From: Nomia melanderi
Taxonomy: Eukaryota > Arthropoda > Insecta > Hymenoptera > Halictidae
Reading direction: 5' to 3'
Assembly (NCBI RefSeq): GCF_051020985.1
Contig: NW_027475140.1
Span: 1,550,001 to 1,614,000 of the forward strand
Length of the DNA stretch: 64,000 bases
The position numbers and the translations under genes were made by a program. Below the pieces are notes generated by a model. That model did not search any database, had not been told where the DNA came from, and worked only from the letters and a program-made list of their open reading frames with translations. Shown here one piece after another: positions 1 to 11,869 of the stretch. The first letter of the stretch is position 1, and every line of letters begins with the position of its first letter.

Positions 1-120
1 TTTATTGCGCTATCTCTAATAGCACCCGTGATATCACCAGATATATACTGGATTTTACCCTGACCCTGAGTGTCCGGCCCCATGAGACGGTTGTTGTCTC
101 GGCCCCTGGAGGCCCGAGGA

Positions 121-1106
121 CGTTCCCGCTGCACAGATTCATGCGCCAGGGCCTCCTACAGGTAATGCACTTTGATTTATTGCGCTATCTGTAATAGCAC
201 CCGAGATATCACCAGATCTATATTGGATTTTCCCCTGACACTGAGTGTCCGGCCCCATGAGACTGTGGTTTTCTCGGCCCCTGGTGGTCCGAGGTCGTTC
301 CCGCTGCACAGATTCATGCGCCAGGGCCTCCTACAGACAATGCACTTTGATTTATTGCGCTATCTGTAATAGCACCCGAGATATCACCAGATATATATTG
401 GATTTTTCCCTGACTCTTAGTGTCCGGCCCCATGAGACGGTGGATGTCTCGGCCCCTGATGGTCCGAGATCGTTCCCACTGCACAGATTCATGCGCCAGG
501 GCCTCCTGCAGACAATTCACTTTGGTTTATTGCGCTATCTCTAATAGCACCCGAGATATCACCAGATATATATTGGATTTTTCACTGACCCTGAGTGTCC
601 TGCCCCATGAGACGGTGGTTTTCTCGGCCCCTGGTGTTCCGAGGTCGTTCCCGCTGCACAGATTCATGCGCCAGGGCCTCCTACAGGTAATGCACTTTGA
701 TTTATTGCGCTATCTGTAATAGCACCCGAGATATCACCAGATCTATATTGGATTTTCCCCTGACACTGAGTGTCCGGCCCCATGAGACTGTGGTTTTCTC
801 GGCCCCTGGTGGTCCGAGGTCGTTCCCGCTGCACAGATTCATGCGCCAGGGCCTCCTACAGACAATGCACTTTGATTTATTGCGCTATCTGTAATAGCAC
901 CCGAGATATCACCAGATATATATTGGATTTTTCCCTGACTCTGAGTGTCCGGCCCCATGAGACGGTGGATGTCTCGGCCCCTGATGGTCCGAGATCGTTC
1001 CCACTGCACAGATTCATGCGCCAGGGCCTCCTGCAGACAATTCACTTTGGTTTATTGCGCTATCTCTAATAGCACCCGAGATATCACCAGATATATATTG
1101 GATTTT
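121..1106. repeat. Tandem duplication of a 3-monomer (525-bp) unit
   Basis: About 121-581 and 646-1106 match at a 525-bp offset with one difference seen (CTCTTAG near 415-421 against CTCTGAG). Shared marks are ACAGGTAATGC near 155-167 and 680-692, the AGATCT monomers at 176 and 701 with CCTGACACTGAG, and the monomers at 351 and 876 with GGTGGATGTCTCGG and CCTGATGGTCC. Outside these limits the monomers differ. Confidence 0.85.
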
Positions 1107-1119
1107 CCCCTGACCCTGA

Positions 1120-3004
1120 GTGTCCGGCCCCATGAGATTGTGGTTTTCTCGGCCCCTGGTCTTCCGAGGTCGTTCCCGCTGCACAGATTCATGCGCCAGG
1201 GCCTCCTACAGACAATGCACTTTGATTTATTGCGCTATCTGTAATAGCACCCGAGATGTCACCAGATCTATATTGGATTTTCCCCTGACCCTGAGTGTCC
1301 GGCCCCATGAGACTGTGGTTTTCTCGGCCCCTGGTGGTCCGCGGTCGTTCCCGTTGCACAGATTCATGCGCCAGGGCCTCCTACAGACAATGCACTTTGG
1401 TTTATTGCGCTATCTCTAATAGCACTCGAGATATCACCAGATATATATTGGATTTTTCACTGACCCTGAGCGTCCGGCCCCATGAGACGGTCGTTTTCTC
1501 GGCCCCTGGTGGTCCGAGGTCCTTCCCGCTGCACAGGTTCATGCGCCAGGGTCTCCTACAGACAATGCACTTTGATTTATTGCGCTATCTGTAATAGCAC
1601 CCGAGATATCACCACATATATATTGGATTTTTCACTGACCCTGAGAGTCCGGCCCCATGAGACGGTGGTTTTCTCGGTCCCTGGTGTTCCGAGGTCGTTC
1701 CCGCTGCACAGATTCATGCGCCAGGGCCTCCTACATACAATGCACTTTGATTTATTGCGCTATCTCTAATAGCACCCGAGATATCACCAGATATATATTG
1801 GATTTTCCCTGACCCTGAATGTCCGGCCCAATGAGACTGTGGTTTTCTCGGCCCCTGGTGGTCCGAGGTCGTCCCCGCTGTACAGATTCATGCGCCAGGG
1901 CCTCCTACAGACAATGCACTTTGATTTATTGTGCTATCTGTAATAGCACCCGAGATATCACCAGATATATATTGGATTTTTCACTGACCCTGAGTGTCCG
2001 GCCCCATTAGACTGTGGTTTTCTCGGCCCCTGGTGGTCCGAGGTCGTTCCCGCTGCACAGATTCATGCGCCAGGGCCTCCTGCAGATAATTCACTTTGGT
2101 TTATTGCGCTATCTCTAATAGCACCCGTGATATCACCAGATATATACTGGATTTTACCCTGACCCTGAGTGTCCGGCCCCATGAGATTGTGGTTTTCTCG
2201 GCCCCTGGTCTTCCGAGGTCGTTCCCGCTGCACAGATTCATGCGCCAGGGCCTCCTACAGACAATGCACTTTGATTTATTGCGCTATCTGTAATAGCACC
2301 CGAGATATCACCAGATATATATTGGATTTTACCCTGACCCTGAGTGTCCGGCCCCATGAGACTGTGCTTTTCTCGGCCCCTGGTGGTCCGCGGTCGTTCC
2401 CGTTGCACAGATTCATGCGCCAGGGCCTCCTGCAGATAATTCACTTTGGTTTATTGCGCTATCTCTAATAGCACTCGAGATATCACCAGATATATATTGG
2501 ATTTTTCACTGACCCTGAGCGTCTGGCCCCATGAGACGGTCGTTTTCTCGGCCCCTGGTGGTCCGAGGTCGTTCCCGCTGCACAGGTTCATGCGCCAGGG
2601 TCTCCTACAGACAATGCACTTTGATTTATTGCGCTATCTGTAATAGCACCCGAGATATCACCACATATATATTGGATTTTTCACTGACCCTGAGAGTCCG
2701 GCCCCATGAGACGGTGGTTTTCTCGGTCCCTGGTGTTCCGAGGTCGTTCCCGCTGCACAGATTCATGCGCCAGGGCCTCCTACAGACAATGCACTTTGAT
2801 TTATTGCGCTATCTCTAATAGCACCCGAGATATCACCAGATATATATTGGATTTTCCCTGACCCTGAATGTCCGGCCCAATGAGACTGTGGTTTTCTCGG
2901 CCCCTGGTGGTCCGAGGTCGTTCCCGCTGTACAGATTCATGCGCCAGGGCCTCCTACAGACAATGCACTTTGATTTATTGCGCTATCTGTAATAGCACCC
3001 GAGA
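1120..3004. repeat. Tandem 6-monomer (1049-bp) duplication, two copies
   Basis: About 1120-1955 and 2169-3004 align at a 1049-bp offset, six monomers less one base. Shared marks are CTGGTCTTCCG, GGTCCGCGGTCG with CCGTTGCAC, the CACTCGAG monomers at 1401 and 2450, the CCACATATAT plus GAGAGTCCGG monomers at 1576 and 2625, and 174-bp monomers at 1751 and 2800 with CCCAATGAGAC and GCTGTACAG. Similarity is lower around 1226-1290 against 2275-2340. Confidence 0.75.
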
Positions 3005-4790
3005 TATCAAGAGATATATACTGGATTTTCCCCTGACCCTGAGTGTCCGGCCCAATGAGACTGTGGTTCTCTCGGCCCCTGGTGGTCCGAGGTCGTTCCC
3101 GCTGCACAGATTCATGCGCCAGGGCCTCCTACAGACAATGCACTTTGATTTATTGCGCTATCTGTAATAGCACCCGAGATATCACCAGATATATATTGGA
3201 TTTTTCACTGACCCTGAGTGTCCGGCCCCATCAGACGGTCGTTTTCTCGGCCCCTGGTGGTCCGAGGTCGTTCCCGCTGCACACATTCATGCGCCAGGCC
3301 TCCTGCAGATAATTCACGTTGGTTTATTGCGCTATCTCTGATAGCACCCGAGATATCACCAGATATATATTGGATTTTCCCCTGACCCTGAGTGTCCGGC
3401 CCCATGGGACTGTGGTTTTCTCGGCCCCTGGTGGTCCGAGGTCGTTCCCGCTGCACAGATTCATGCGCCAGGGCCTCCTGCAGATAATTCACTTTGGTTT
3501 ATTGCGCTATCTCTAATTGCACCCGAGATATCACCAGATATATATTGGATTTTACCCTGACCCTGAGTGTCCGGCCCCATGAGACTGTGCTTTTCTCGGC
3601 CCCTGGTGGTCCGAGGTCGTTCCCGCTGCACAGATTCATGCGCCAGGACCTCCTACAGACAATGCACTTTGATTTATTGCGCTATCTGTAATAGCACCCG
3701 ACATATCACCAGATATATATTGGATTTTACCCTGACCCTGAGTGCCCGGCCCCATGAGACGGTCGTTGTCTCGGCCCCTGGCGGTCCGAGGACGTCCCCG
3801 CTGCACAGATTCATGCGCCAGGGCCTCCTACAGACAATGCACTTTGATTTATTGCGTTATCTGTAATAGCACCCAAGATATCACCACATATATATTGGAT
3901 TTTTCCCTGACCCAGAGTGTCCGGCCCCATCGAGACGGTGGTTTTCTCGGCCCCTGGTGGTCCGAGGTCGTTCCCGCTGCACAGCTTCAGGCGCCGGGGC
4001 CTCCTGCAGATAACTCACTTTGGTTTATTGCGCTATCTCTAATAGCACCCGAGATATCACCAGATATATATTGGATTTTACCCTGACCCTGAGTGTCCGG
4101 CCCCATGAGACTGTGCTTTTCTCGGCCCCTGGTGGTCCGAGGTCGTTCCCGCTGCACAGATTCATGCGCCAGGACCTCCTACAGACAATGCACTTTGATT
4201 TATTGCGCTATCTGTAATAGCACCCGACATATCACCAGATATATATTGGATTTTACCCTGACCCTGAGTGTCCGGCCCCATGAGACGGTCGTTGTCTCGG
4301 CCCCTGGCGGTCCGAGGACGTCCCCGCTGCACAGATTCATGCGCCAGGGCCTCCTACAGACAATGCACTTTGATTTATTGCGTTATCTGTAATAGCACCC
4401 GAGATATCACCACATATATATTGGATTTTTCCCTGACCCAGAGTGTCCGGCCCCATCGAGACGGTGGTTTTCTCGGCCCCTGGTGGTCCGAGGTCGTTCC
4501 CGCTGCACAGCTTCAGGCGCCAGGGCCTCCTGCAGATACCTCACTTTGGTTTATTGCGCTATCTCTAATAGCACCCGAGATATCACCAGATATATATTGG
4601 ATTTTTCCCTGACCCTGAGTGTCCGGCCCCATGAGACGGTGGTTTTCTCGGCCCCTGGTGGTCCGAGGTCGTTCCCGCTGCTCAGATTCATGCGCCAGGG
4701 CCTCCTACAGGTAATGCACTTTGATTTATTGCGCTATCTGTAATAGCACCCGAGGTATCACCAGATCTATATTGGATTTTCCCCTGACAC
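2770..4790. repeat. About 2.0-kb block, copy 1 of a 2800-bp-spaced pair
   Basis: This block matches 5570-7590 at an exact 2800-bp offset (16 monomers). I counted about five differences, for example AATTGCAC at 3516 against AATAGCAC at 6316. Both copies contain the same four length variants (two 174-bp and two 176-bp monomers) in the same order, so they derive from one duplication. A marker monomer with GATATCAAGAGATAT lies at about 3004 and 5804. Confidence 0.9.
3498..4549. repeat. Nested 526-bp 3-mer tandem (copy 1)
   Basis: Monomers at 3498, 3673 and 3848 repeat as 4024, 4199 and 4374. Each unit ends in a 176-bp monomer with the insertion CCATCGAGACGG and with CACAGCTTCAGGCGCC. Other marks are GAGACTGTGCTTTT, GCGCCAGGACCTCC, CCGACATATC and GGCGGTCCGAGGACG. 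The same pair recurs at 6298-7349, and a single relative lies at 11199-11724. Confidence 0.88.
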
Positions 4791-5594
4791 TGAGTGTCCG
4801 GCCCCATGAGACTGTGGTTTTCTCGGCCCCTGGTGGTCCGAGGTCGTACCCGCTGCACAGATTCATGCGCCAGGGCCTCCTACAGACAATGCACTTTGAT
4901 TTATTGCGCTATCTGTAATAGCACCCGAGATATCACCAGATATATATTGGATTTTTCCCTGACTCTGAGTGTCCGGCCCCATGAGACGGTGGATGTCTCG
5001 GCCCCTGATGGTCCGAGATCGTTCCCACTGCACAGATTCATGCGCCAGGGCCTCCTGCAGACAATTCACTTTGGTTTATTGCGCTATCTCTAATAGCACC
5101 CGAGATATCACCAGATATATATTGGATTTTCCCCTGACCCTGAGTGTCCGGCCCCATGAGATTGTGGTTTTCTCGGCCCCTGGTCTTCCGAGGTCGTTCC
5201 CGCTGCACAGATTCATGCGCCAGGGCCTCCTACAGACAATGCACTTTGATTTATTGCGCTATCTGTAATAGCACCCGAGATATCACCAGATCTATATTGG
5301 ATTTTCCCCTGACCCTGAGTGTCCGGCCCCATGAGACTGTGGTTTTCTCGGCCCCTGGTGGTCCGCGGTCGTTCCCGTTGCACAGATTCATGCGCCAGGG
5401 CCTCCTGCAGATAATTCACTTTGGTTTATTGCGCTATCTCTAATAGCACTCGAGATATCACCAGATATATATTGGATTTTTCACTGACCCTGAGCGTCTG
5501 GCCCCATGAGACGGTCGTTTTCTCGGCCCCTGGTGGTCCGAGGTCGTTCCCGCTGCACAGATTCATGCGCCAGGGCCTCCTACAGACAATGCAC
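4664..5594. repeat. Dispersed copy of the 640-1570 block (offset 4024 bp)
   Basis: The ACAGGTAATGC tail, the AGATCT monomer with CCTGACACTGAG, the GGTGGATGTCTCGG monomer and the CTGGTCTTCCG monomer follow in the same order as at 640-1400. The tails near 1378 and 5402 differ (CTACAGACAATG against CTGCAGATAATTC). The last monomer shares CACTCGAG with both 1401 and 2450 but has GCGTCTGGCC like 2450, so this copy appears to be a mosaic. Confidence 0.75.
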
Positions 5595-7590
5595 TTTGAT
5601 TTATTGCGCTATCTCTAATAGCACCCGAGATATCACCAGATATATATTGGATTTTCCCTGACCCTGAATGTCCGGCCCAATGAGACTGTGGTTTTCTCGG
5701 CCCCTGGTGGTCCGAGGTCGTTCCCGCTGTACAGATTCATGCGCCAGGGCCTCCTACAGACAATGCACTTTGATTTATTGCGCTATCTGTAATAGCACCC
5801 GAGATATCAAGAGATATATACTGGATTTTCCCCTGACCCTGAGTGTCCGGCCCAATGAGACTGTGGTTCTCTCGGCCCCTGGTGGTCCGAGCTCGTTCCC
5901 GCTGCACAGATTCATGCGCCAGGGCCTCCTACAGACAATGCACTTTGATTTATTGCGCTATCTGTAATAGCACCCGAGATATCACCAGATATATATTGGA
6001 TTTTTCACTGACCCTGAGTGTCCGGCCCCATCAGACGGTCGTTTTCTCGGCCCCTGGTGGTCCGAGGTCGTTCCCGCTGCACACATTCATGCGCCAGGCC
6101 TCCTGCAGATAATTCACGTTGGTTTATTGCGCTATCTCTGATAGCACCCGAGATATCACCAGATATATATTGGATTTTCCCCTGACCCTGAGTGTCCGGC
6201 CCCATGGGACTGTGGTTTTCTCGGCCCCTGGTGGTCCGAGGTCGTTCCCGCTGCACAGATTCATGCGCCAGGGCCTCCTGCAGATAATTCACTTTGGTTT
6301 ATTGCGCTATCTCTAATAGCACCCGAGATATCACCAGATATATATTGGATTTTACCCTGACCCTGAGTGTCCGGCCCCATGAGACTGTGCTTTTCTCGGC
6401 CCCTGGTGGTCCGAGGTCGTTCCCGCTGCACAGATTCATGCGCCAGGACCTCCTACAGACAATGCACTTTGATTTATTGCGCTATCTGTAATAGCACCCG
6501 ACATATCACCAGATATATATTGGATTTTACCCTGACCCTGAGTGCCCGGCCCCATGAGACGGTCGTTGTCTCGGCCCCTGGCGGTCCGAGGACGTCCCCG
6601 CTGCACAGATTCATGCGCCAGGGCCTCCTACAGACAATGCACTTTGATTTATTGCGTTATCTGTAATAGCACCCAAGATATCACCACATATATATTGGAT
6701 TTTTCCCTGACCCAGAGTGTCCGGCCCCATCGAGACGGTGGTTTTCTCGGCCCCTGGTGGTCCGAGGTCGTTCCCGCTGCACAGCTTCAGGCGCCAGGGC
6801 CTCCTGCAGATAACTCACTTTGGTTTATTGCGCTATCTCTAATAGCACCCGAGATATCACCAGATATATATTGGATTTTACCCTGACCCTGAGTGTCCGG
6901 CCCCATGAGACTGTGCTTTTCTCGGCCCCTGGTGGTCCGAGGTCGTTCCCGCTGCAGAGATTCATGCGCCAGGACCTCCTACAGACAATGCACTTTGATT
7001 TATTGCGCTATCTGTAATAGCACCCGACATATCACCAGATATATATTGGATTTTACCCTGACCCTGAGTGTCCGGCCCCATGAGACGGTCGTTGTCTCGG
7101 CCCCTGGCGGTCCGAGGACGTCCCCGCTGCACAGATTCATGCGCCAGGGCCTCCTACAGACAATGCACTTTGATTTATTGCGTTATCTGTAATAGCACCC
7201 GAGATATCACCACATATATATTGGATTTTTCCCTGACCCAGAGTGTCCGGCCCCATCGAGACGGTGGTTTTCTCGGCCCCTGGTGGTCCGAGGTCGTTCC
7301 CGCTGCACAGCTTCAGGCGCCAGGGCCTCCTGCAGATAACTCACTTTGGTTTATTGCGCTATCTCTAATAGCACCCGAGATATCACCAGATATATATTGG
7401 ATTTTTCCCTGACCCTGAGTGTCCGGCCCCATGAGACGGTGGTTTTCTCGGCCCCTGGTGGTCCGAGGTCGTTCCCGCTGCTCAGATTCATGCGCCAGGG
7501 CCTCCTACAGGTAATGCACTTTGATTTATTGCGCTATCTGTAATAGCACCCGAGGTATCACCAGATCTATATTGGATTTTCCCCTGACCC
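5570..7590. repeat. About 2.0-kb block, copy 2 of the 2800-bp-spaced pair
   Basis: This is the partner of 2770-4790. Private changes include CCGAGCTCG at 5887 and GCTGCAGAG at 6951. On the left it switches from a monomer like 2450 to one like 2800 near 5570. On the right it departs near 7590, where 7525-7699 has CCCCTGACCC and CCGAGAACG in place of CCCCTGACAC and CCGAGGTCG. Confidence 0.9.
6298..7349. repeat. Nested 526-bp 3-mer tandem (copy 2)
   Basis: Units 6298-6823 and 6824-7349 are the counterparts of 3498-4549 inside the second 2.0-kb block. Each ends in a 176-bp monomer carrying CCATCGAGACGG. Because both nested pairs are present, the 526-bp duplication came before the 2800-bp-offset duplication. 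Confidence 0.87.
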
Positions 7591-9800
7591 TGAGTGTCCG
7601 GCCCCATGAGACTGTGGTTTTCTCGGCCCCTGGTGGTCCGAGAACGTTCCCGTTGCACAGATTCATGCGCCAGGGCCTCCTGCAGATAATTCACTTTGGT
7701 TTATTGCGCTATCTGTGATAGCACCCGAGATATCACCAGATCTATATTGGATTTTCCCCTGACTCTGAGTGTCCGGCCCCATGAGACTGTGGTTTTCTCG
7801 GCCCCTGGTGGTCCGAGGTCGTTCCCGTTGCACAGATTCATGCGCCAGGGCCTGCTGCAGATAATTCACTTTGGTTTATTTCGCTATCTCCAATAGCACC
7901 CGAGATATCACCAGATATATGTTGGATTTTGCCCTGACCCTGAGTGTCCGGCCCCATGAGACTGTGGTTTTCTCGGCCCCTGGTGGTCCGAGGTCGTTCC
8001 CGCTGCACAGATTCGTGCGCCAGGGCCTCCTACAGACAATGCACTTTGATTTATTGCGCTATCTGTAATAGCACCCGAGATATCACCAGATCTATATTGG
8101 ATTTTCCCCTGACCCTGAGTATCCGGCCCCATGAGACTGTGGTTTTTTCGGCCCCTGGTGGTCCGAGGTCGTTCCCGCTGCACAGATTCATGCGCCAGGG
8201 CCTCCTACAGACAATGCACTTTGATTTATTGCGCTATCTGTAATAGCACCCGAGATATCACCAGATATATATTGGATATTACCCTCACCCTGAGTGTCCA
8301 GCCCCATGAGACGGTGGTTTTCTCGGCCCCTGGTGGACCGAGGTCGTTCCCGCTGCACAGATACATGCGCCAGGGTCTCCTCCAGACAATGAACTTTGAT
8401 TTATTGCGCTATCTGTAATAGCACCCGACATATCACCAGATATATATTGGATTTTCCCCAGACCCTGAGTGTCCGGCCCCATGAGACTGTAGTTTTCTCG
8501 GCCCCTGGTGGTCCGAGGTCGTTCCCGCTGGACAGATGCATGCGCCAGGGCCTCCTGCAGATAATTCACTTTGGTTTATTGCGCTATCTCTAATAGCACC
8601 CGAGATATCACCAGATATATATTGGATTTTCCCCTGACCCTGAGTGTCCGGCCCCATTAGACTGTGGTTTTCTCGGCCCCTGGTGGTCCGAGGTCGTTCC
8701 GGCTGCCCAGATTCATGCGCCAGGGCCTCCTGCAGATAATTCACTTTGGTTTATTGCGCTGTATCTAATAGCACCCGAGATATCACCAGATATATATTGG
8801 ATTTTCCCCTGACCCTGAGTGTCCGGCCCCATGAGACTGTGGTTTTCTCGGCCCCTGGTGGTCCGAGGTCGTTCCCGCTGCCCAGATTCATGCGCCAGGG
8901 CCTCCTCCAGACAATGCACTTTGATTTATTGCGCTATCTGTAATAGCACCCGACATATCACCAGATATATATAGCATTTTTCCCTGACCCTGAGTGTCCG
9001 GCCCCATGAGACGGTGGTTTTCTCGGCCCCTGGTGGTCCGAGGTCGTTCCCGCTGCACAGATTCATGCGCCAGGGCCTCCTGCATATAATTCACTTTGGT
9101 TTATTGCGCTATCTCTAATAGCACCCGAGATATCACCAGATATATATTGGATTTTGCCCTGACTCTGAGTGTCCGGCCCCATGAGACTGTGGTTTTCTCG
9201 GCCCCTGGTGGTCCGAGGTCGTTGCCGCTTCACAGATTCATGCGCCAGGGCCTCCTACAGACAATGCAATTTGATTTATTGCGCTATCTGTAATAGCACC
9301 CGAGATGTCACCAGATATATTTTTGATTTTTCCCTGACCCTGAGTGTCCGGCCCCATGAGACGGTGGTTGTCTCGGCCCCTGGTGGTCCGAGGTCGTTCC
9401 CGCTGCACAGATTCATGCGCCAGGGCCTCCTACAGACAATGCACTTTGATTTATTGCGCTATCTGTAATAGCACCCGAGATATCACCAGATCTTTATTGG
9501 ATTTTCCCCTGACCCTGAGTATCCGGCCCCATGAGACTGTGGTTTTTACGGCCCCTGGTGGTCCGAGGTCGTTCCCGCTGCACAGATTCATGCGCCAGGG
9601 CCTCCTGCAGATAATTCACTATGGTTTATTGCGCTATCTGCAATAGCACCCGAGATATCACCAGATATATATTGGATTTTACGCTGACCCTGAGTGTCCG
9701 GCCCCATGAGACGGTGGTTGTCTCGGCCCCTGGAGGTCCGAGGACGTTCCCGCTGCACAGATTCATGCGCTAGGGCCTCCTGCAGATAATTCACTTTGGT
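7590..9800. repeat. Less organised stretch of about 12 monomers
   Basis: The 175-bp grid is intact, but I found no long near-identical partner for this stretch elsewhere in the window. Several monomers carry private changes, such as TATATAGCATTTTT near 8966, CTGCATATAATTC near 9081 and TATATTTTTGATTTTT near 9315. It may be an older part of the array or a relic between recently amplified blocks. Confidence 0.55.
8225..8399 (+). repeat. Isolated CTCACCC/CCAGCCCC-type monomer
   Basis: This monomer has GGATATTACCCTCACCC, GTGTCCAGCCCC and GGTGGACCG. The last two marks and CTCACCC are otherwise linked only in a subfamily that is common from about 43.9 to 62.9 kb. It is at least 35 kb from its relatives. 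It may be an old member or a transferred copy. Confidence 0.65.
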
Positions 9801-10600
9801 TTATTGCGCTATCTCTATTAGCACCCGAGATATCACCAGATATATATTGGATTTTCCCCTGACCCTGAGTGTCCGGCCCCATGAGATTGTGGTTTTCTCG
9901 GCCCCTGGTCTTCCGAGGTCGTTCCCGCTGCACAGATTCATGCGCCAGGGCCTCCTACAGACAATGCACTTTGATTTATTGTGCTACCTGTAATAGCACC
10001 CGAGATATCACCAGATATATATTGGATTTTTCACTGACCCTGAGTGTCCGGCCCCATTAGACTGTGGTTTTCTCGGCCCCTGGTGGTCCGAGGTCGTTCC
10101 CGCTGCACAGATTCATGCGCCAGGGCCTCCTGCAGATAATTCACTTTGGTTTATTGCGCTATCTCTAATAGCACCCGTGATATCACCAGATATATACTGG
10201 ATTTTACCCTGACCCTGAGTGTCCGGCCCCATGAGACGGTTGTTGTCTCGGCCCCAGGAGGTCCGAGGACGTTCCCGCTGCACAGATTCATGCGCCAGGG
10301 CCTGCTACAGGTAATGCACTTTGATTTATTGCGCTATCTGTAATAGCACCCGAGATATCACCAGATCTATATTGGATTTTCCCCTGACACTGAGTGTCCG
10401 GCCCCATGAGACTGTGGTTTTCTCGGCCCCTGGTGGTCCGAGGTCGTTCCCGCTGAACAGATTCATGCGCCAGGGCCTCCTACAGACAATGCACTTTGAT
10501 TTATTGCGCTATCTGTAATAGCACCCGAGATATCACCAGATATATATTGGATTTTTCCCTGACTCTGAGTGTCCGGCCCCAAGAGACTGTGGTTTTCTCG
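9800..10600. repeat. Dispersed block related to 1925-2165 and 1-450
   Basis: Monomer 9975 has TTATTGTGCTA and CCCCATTAGACTGTGG, as at 1925. Monomer 10150 has CCCGTGATATC, ATATACTGG and GACGGTTGTTGTCTCGG, as at 1 (and, in its first half, at 2100). The AGATCT monomer with CCTGACACTGAG follows, as at 176. The order 1925, 2100/1, 176 is kept, so this looks like a rejoined copy of the left-end material. Confidence 0.7.
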
Positions 10601-10989
10601 GCCCCTGGTGGTCCGAGGTCGTTCCCGTTGCACAGATTCATGCGCCAGGGCCTCCTGCAGATAATTCACTTTGGTTTATTGCGCTATCTCTAATAGCACC
10701 CGAGATATCACCAGATATATATTGGATTTTCCCCTGACCCTGAGTGTCCGGCCCCATGAGATTGTGGTTTTCTCGGCCCCTGGTCGTCCGAGGTCGTTCC
10801 CGCTGCACAGATTCATGCGCCAGGGCCTCCTACAGACAATGCACTTTGATTTATTGCGCTATCTGTAATAGCACCCGAGATATCACCAGATCTATATTGG
10901 ATTTTCCCCTGACCCTGAGTGTCCGGCCCCATGAGACTGTGGTTTTCTCGGCCCCTGGTGGTCCGCGGTCGTTCCCGTTGCACAGATTC

Positions 10990-11700
10990 ATGCGCCAGGC
11001 CTCCTGCAGATAATTCACGTTGGTTTATTGCGCTATCTCTGATAGCACCCGAGATATCACCAGATATATATTGGATTTTCCCCTGACCCTGAGTGTCCGG
11101 CCCCATGAGACGGTCGTTTTCTCGGCCCCTGGTGGTCCGAGGTCGTTCCCGCTGCACAGATTCATGCGCCGGGGCCTCCTGCAGATAATTCACTTTGGTT
11201 TATTGCGCTATCTCTAATAGCACCCGAGATATCACCAGATATATATTGGATTTTACCCTGACCCTGAGTGTCCGGCCCCATGAGACTGTGCTTTTCTCGG
11301 CCCCTGGTGGTCCGAGGTAGTTCCCGCTGCACAGATTCATGCGCCAGGACCTCCTACAGACAATGCACTTTGATTTATTGCGCTATCTGTAATAGCACCC
11401 GACATATCACCAGATATATATTGGATTTTACCCTGACCCTGAGTGCCCGGCCCCATGAGACGGTCGTTGTCTCGGCCCCTGGCGGTCCGAGGACGTCCCC
11501 GCTGCACAGATTCATGCGCCAGGGCCTCCTACAGACAATGCACTTTGATTTATTGCGTTATCTGTAATAGCACCCAAGATATCACCACATATATATTGGA
11601 TTTTTCCCTGACCCAGAGTGTCCGGCCCCATCGAGACGGTGGTTTTCTCGGCCCCTGGTGGTCCGAGGTCGTTCCCGCTGCACAGATTCATGCGCCAGGG
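10990..11700. repeat. Dispersed copy of the 6089-6800 block
   Basis: The join lies inside the 174-bp monomer at 10850. Its first part follows 5250 (AGATCT, GCGGTCG) and its end follows 5949 (GCGCCAGGCCTCC with one G missing, then TTCACGTTGG). The following monomers, including CTGTGCTTTT, CCGACATATC and the 176-bp CCATCGAGACGG monomer, match 6123-6800 at an offset of 4901 bp. Confidence 0.75.
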
Positions 11701-11869
11701 CCTCCTACAGACATTGCACTTTGATTTATTGCGCTATCTCTAATAGCACCCGAGATATCACCAGATATATATTGGATTTTCCCCTGACCCTGAGTGTCCG
11801 GCCACATGAGACTGTGGTTTTCTCGGCCCCTGGTGGTCCGAGGTCGTTCCCGTTGCACAGATTCATGCG

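Noticed and set aside
155..167. ACAGGTAATGC as a splice donor or regulatory site
   Set aside because: It is a variant of the monomer tail found in one monomer subfamily (near 155, 680, 4705, 7505, 10305 and 16080). Without a transcript or an exon there is no support for splicing.
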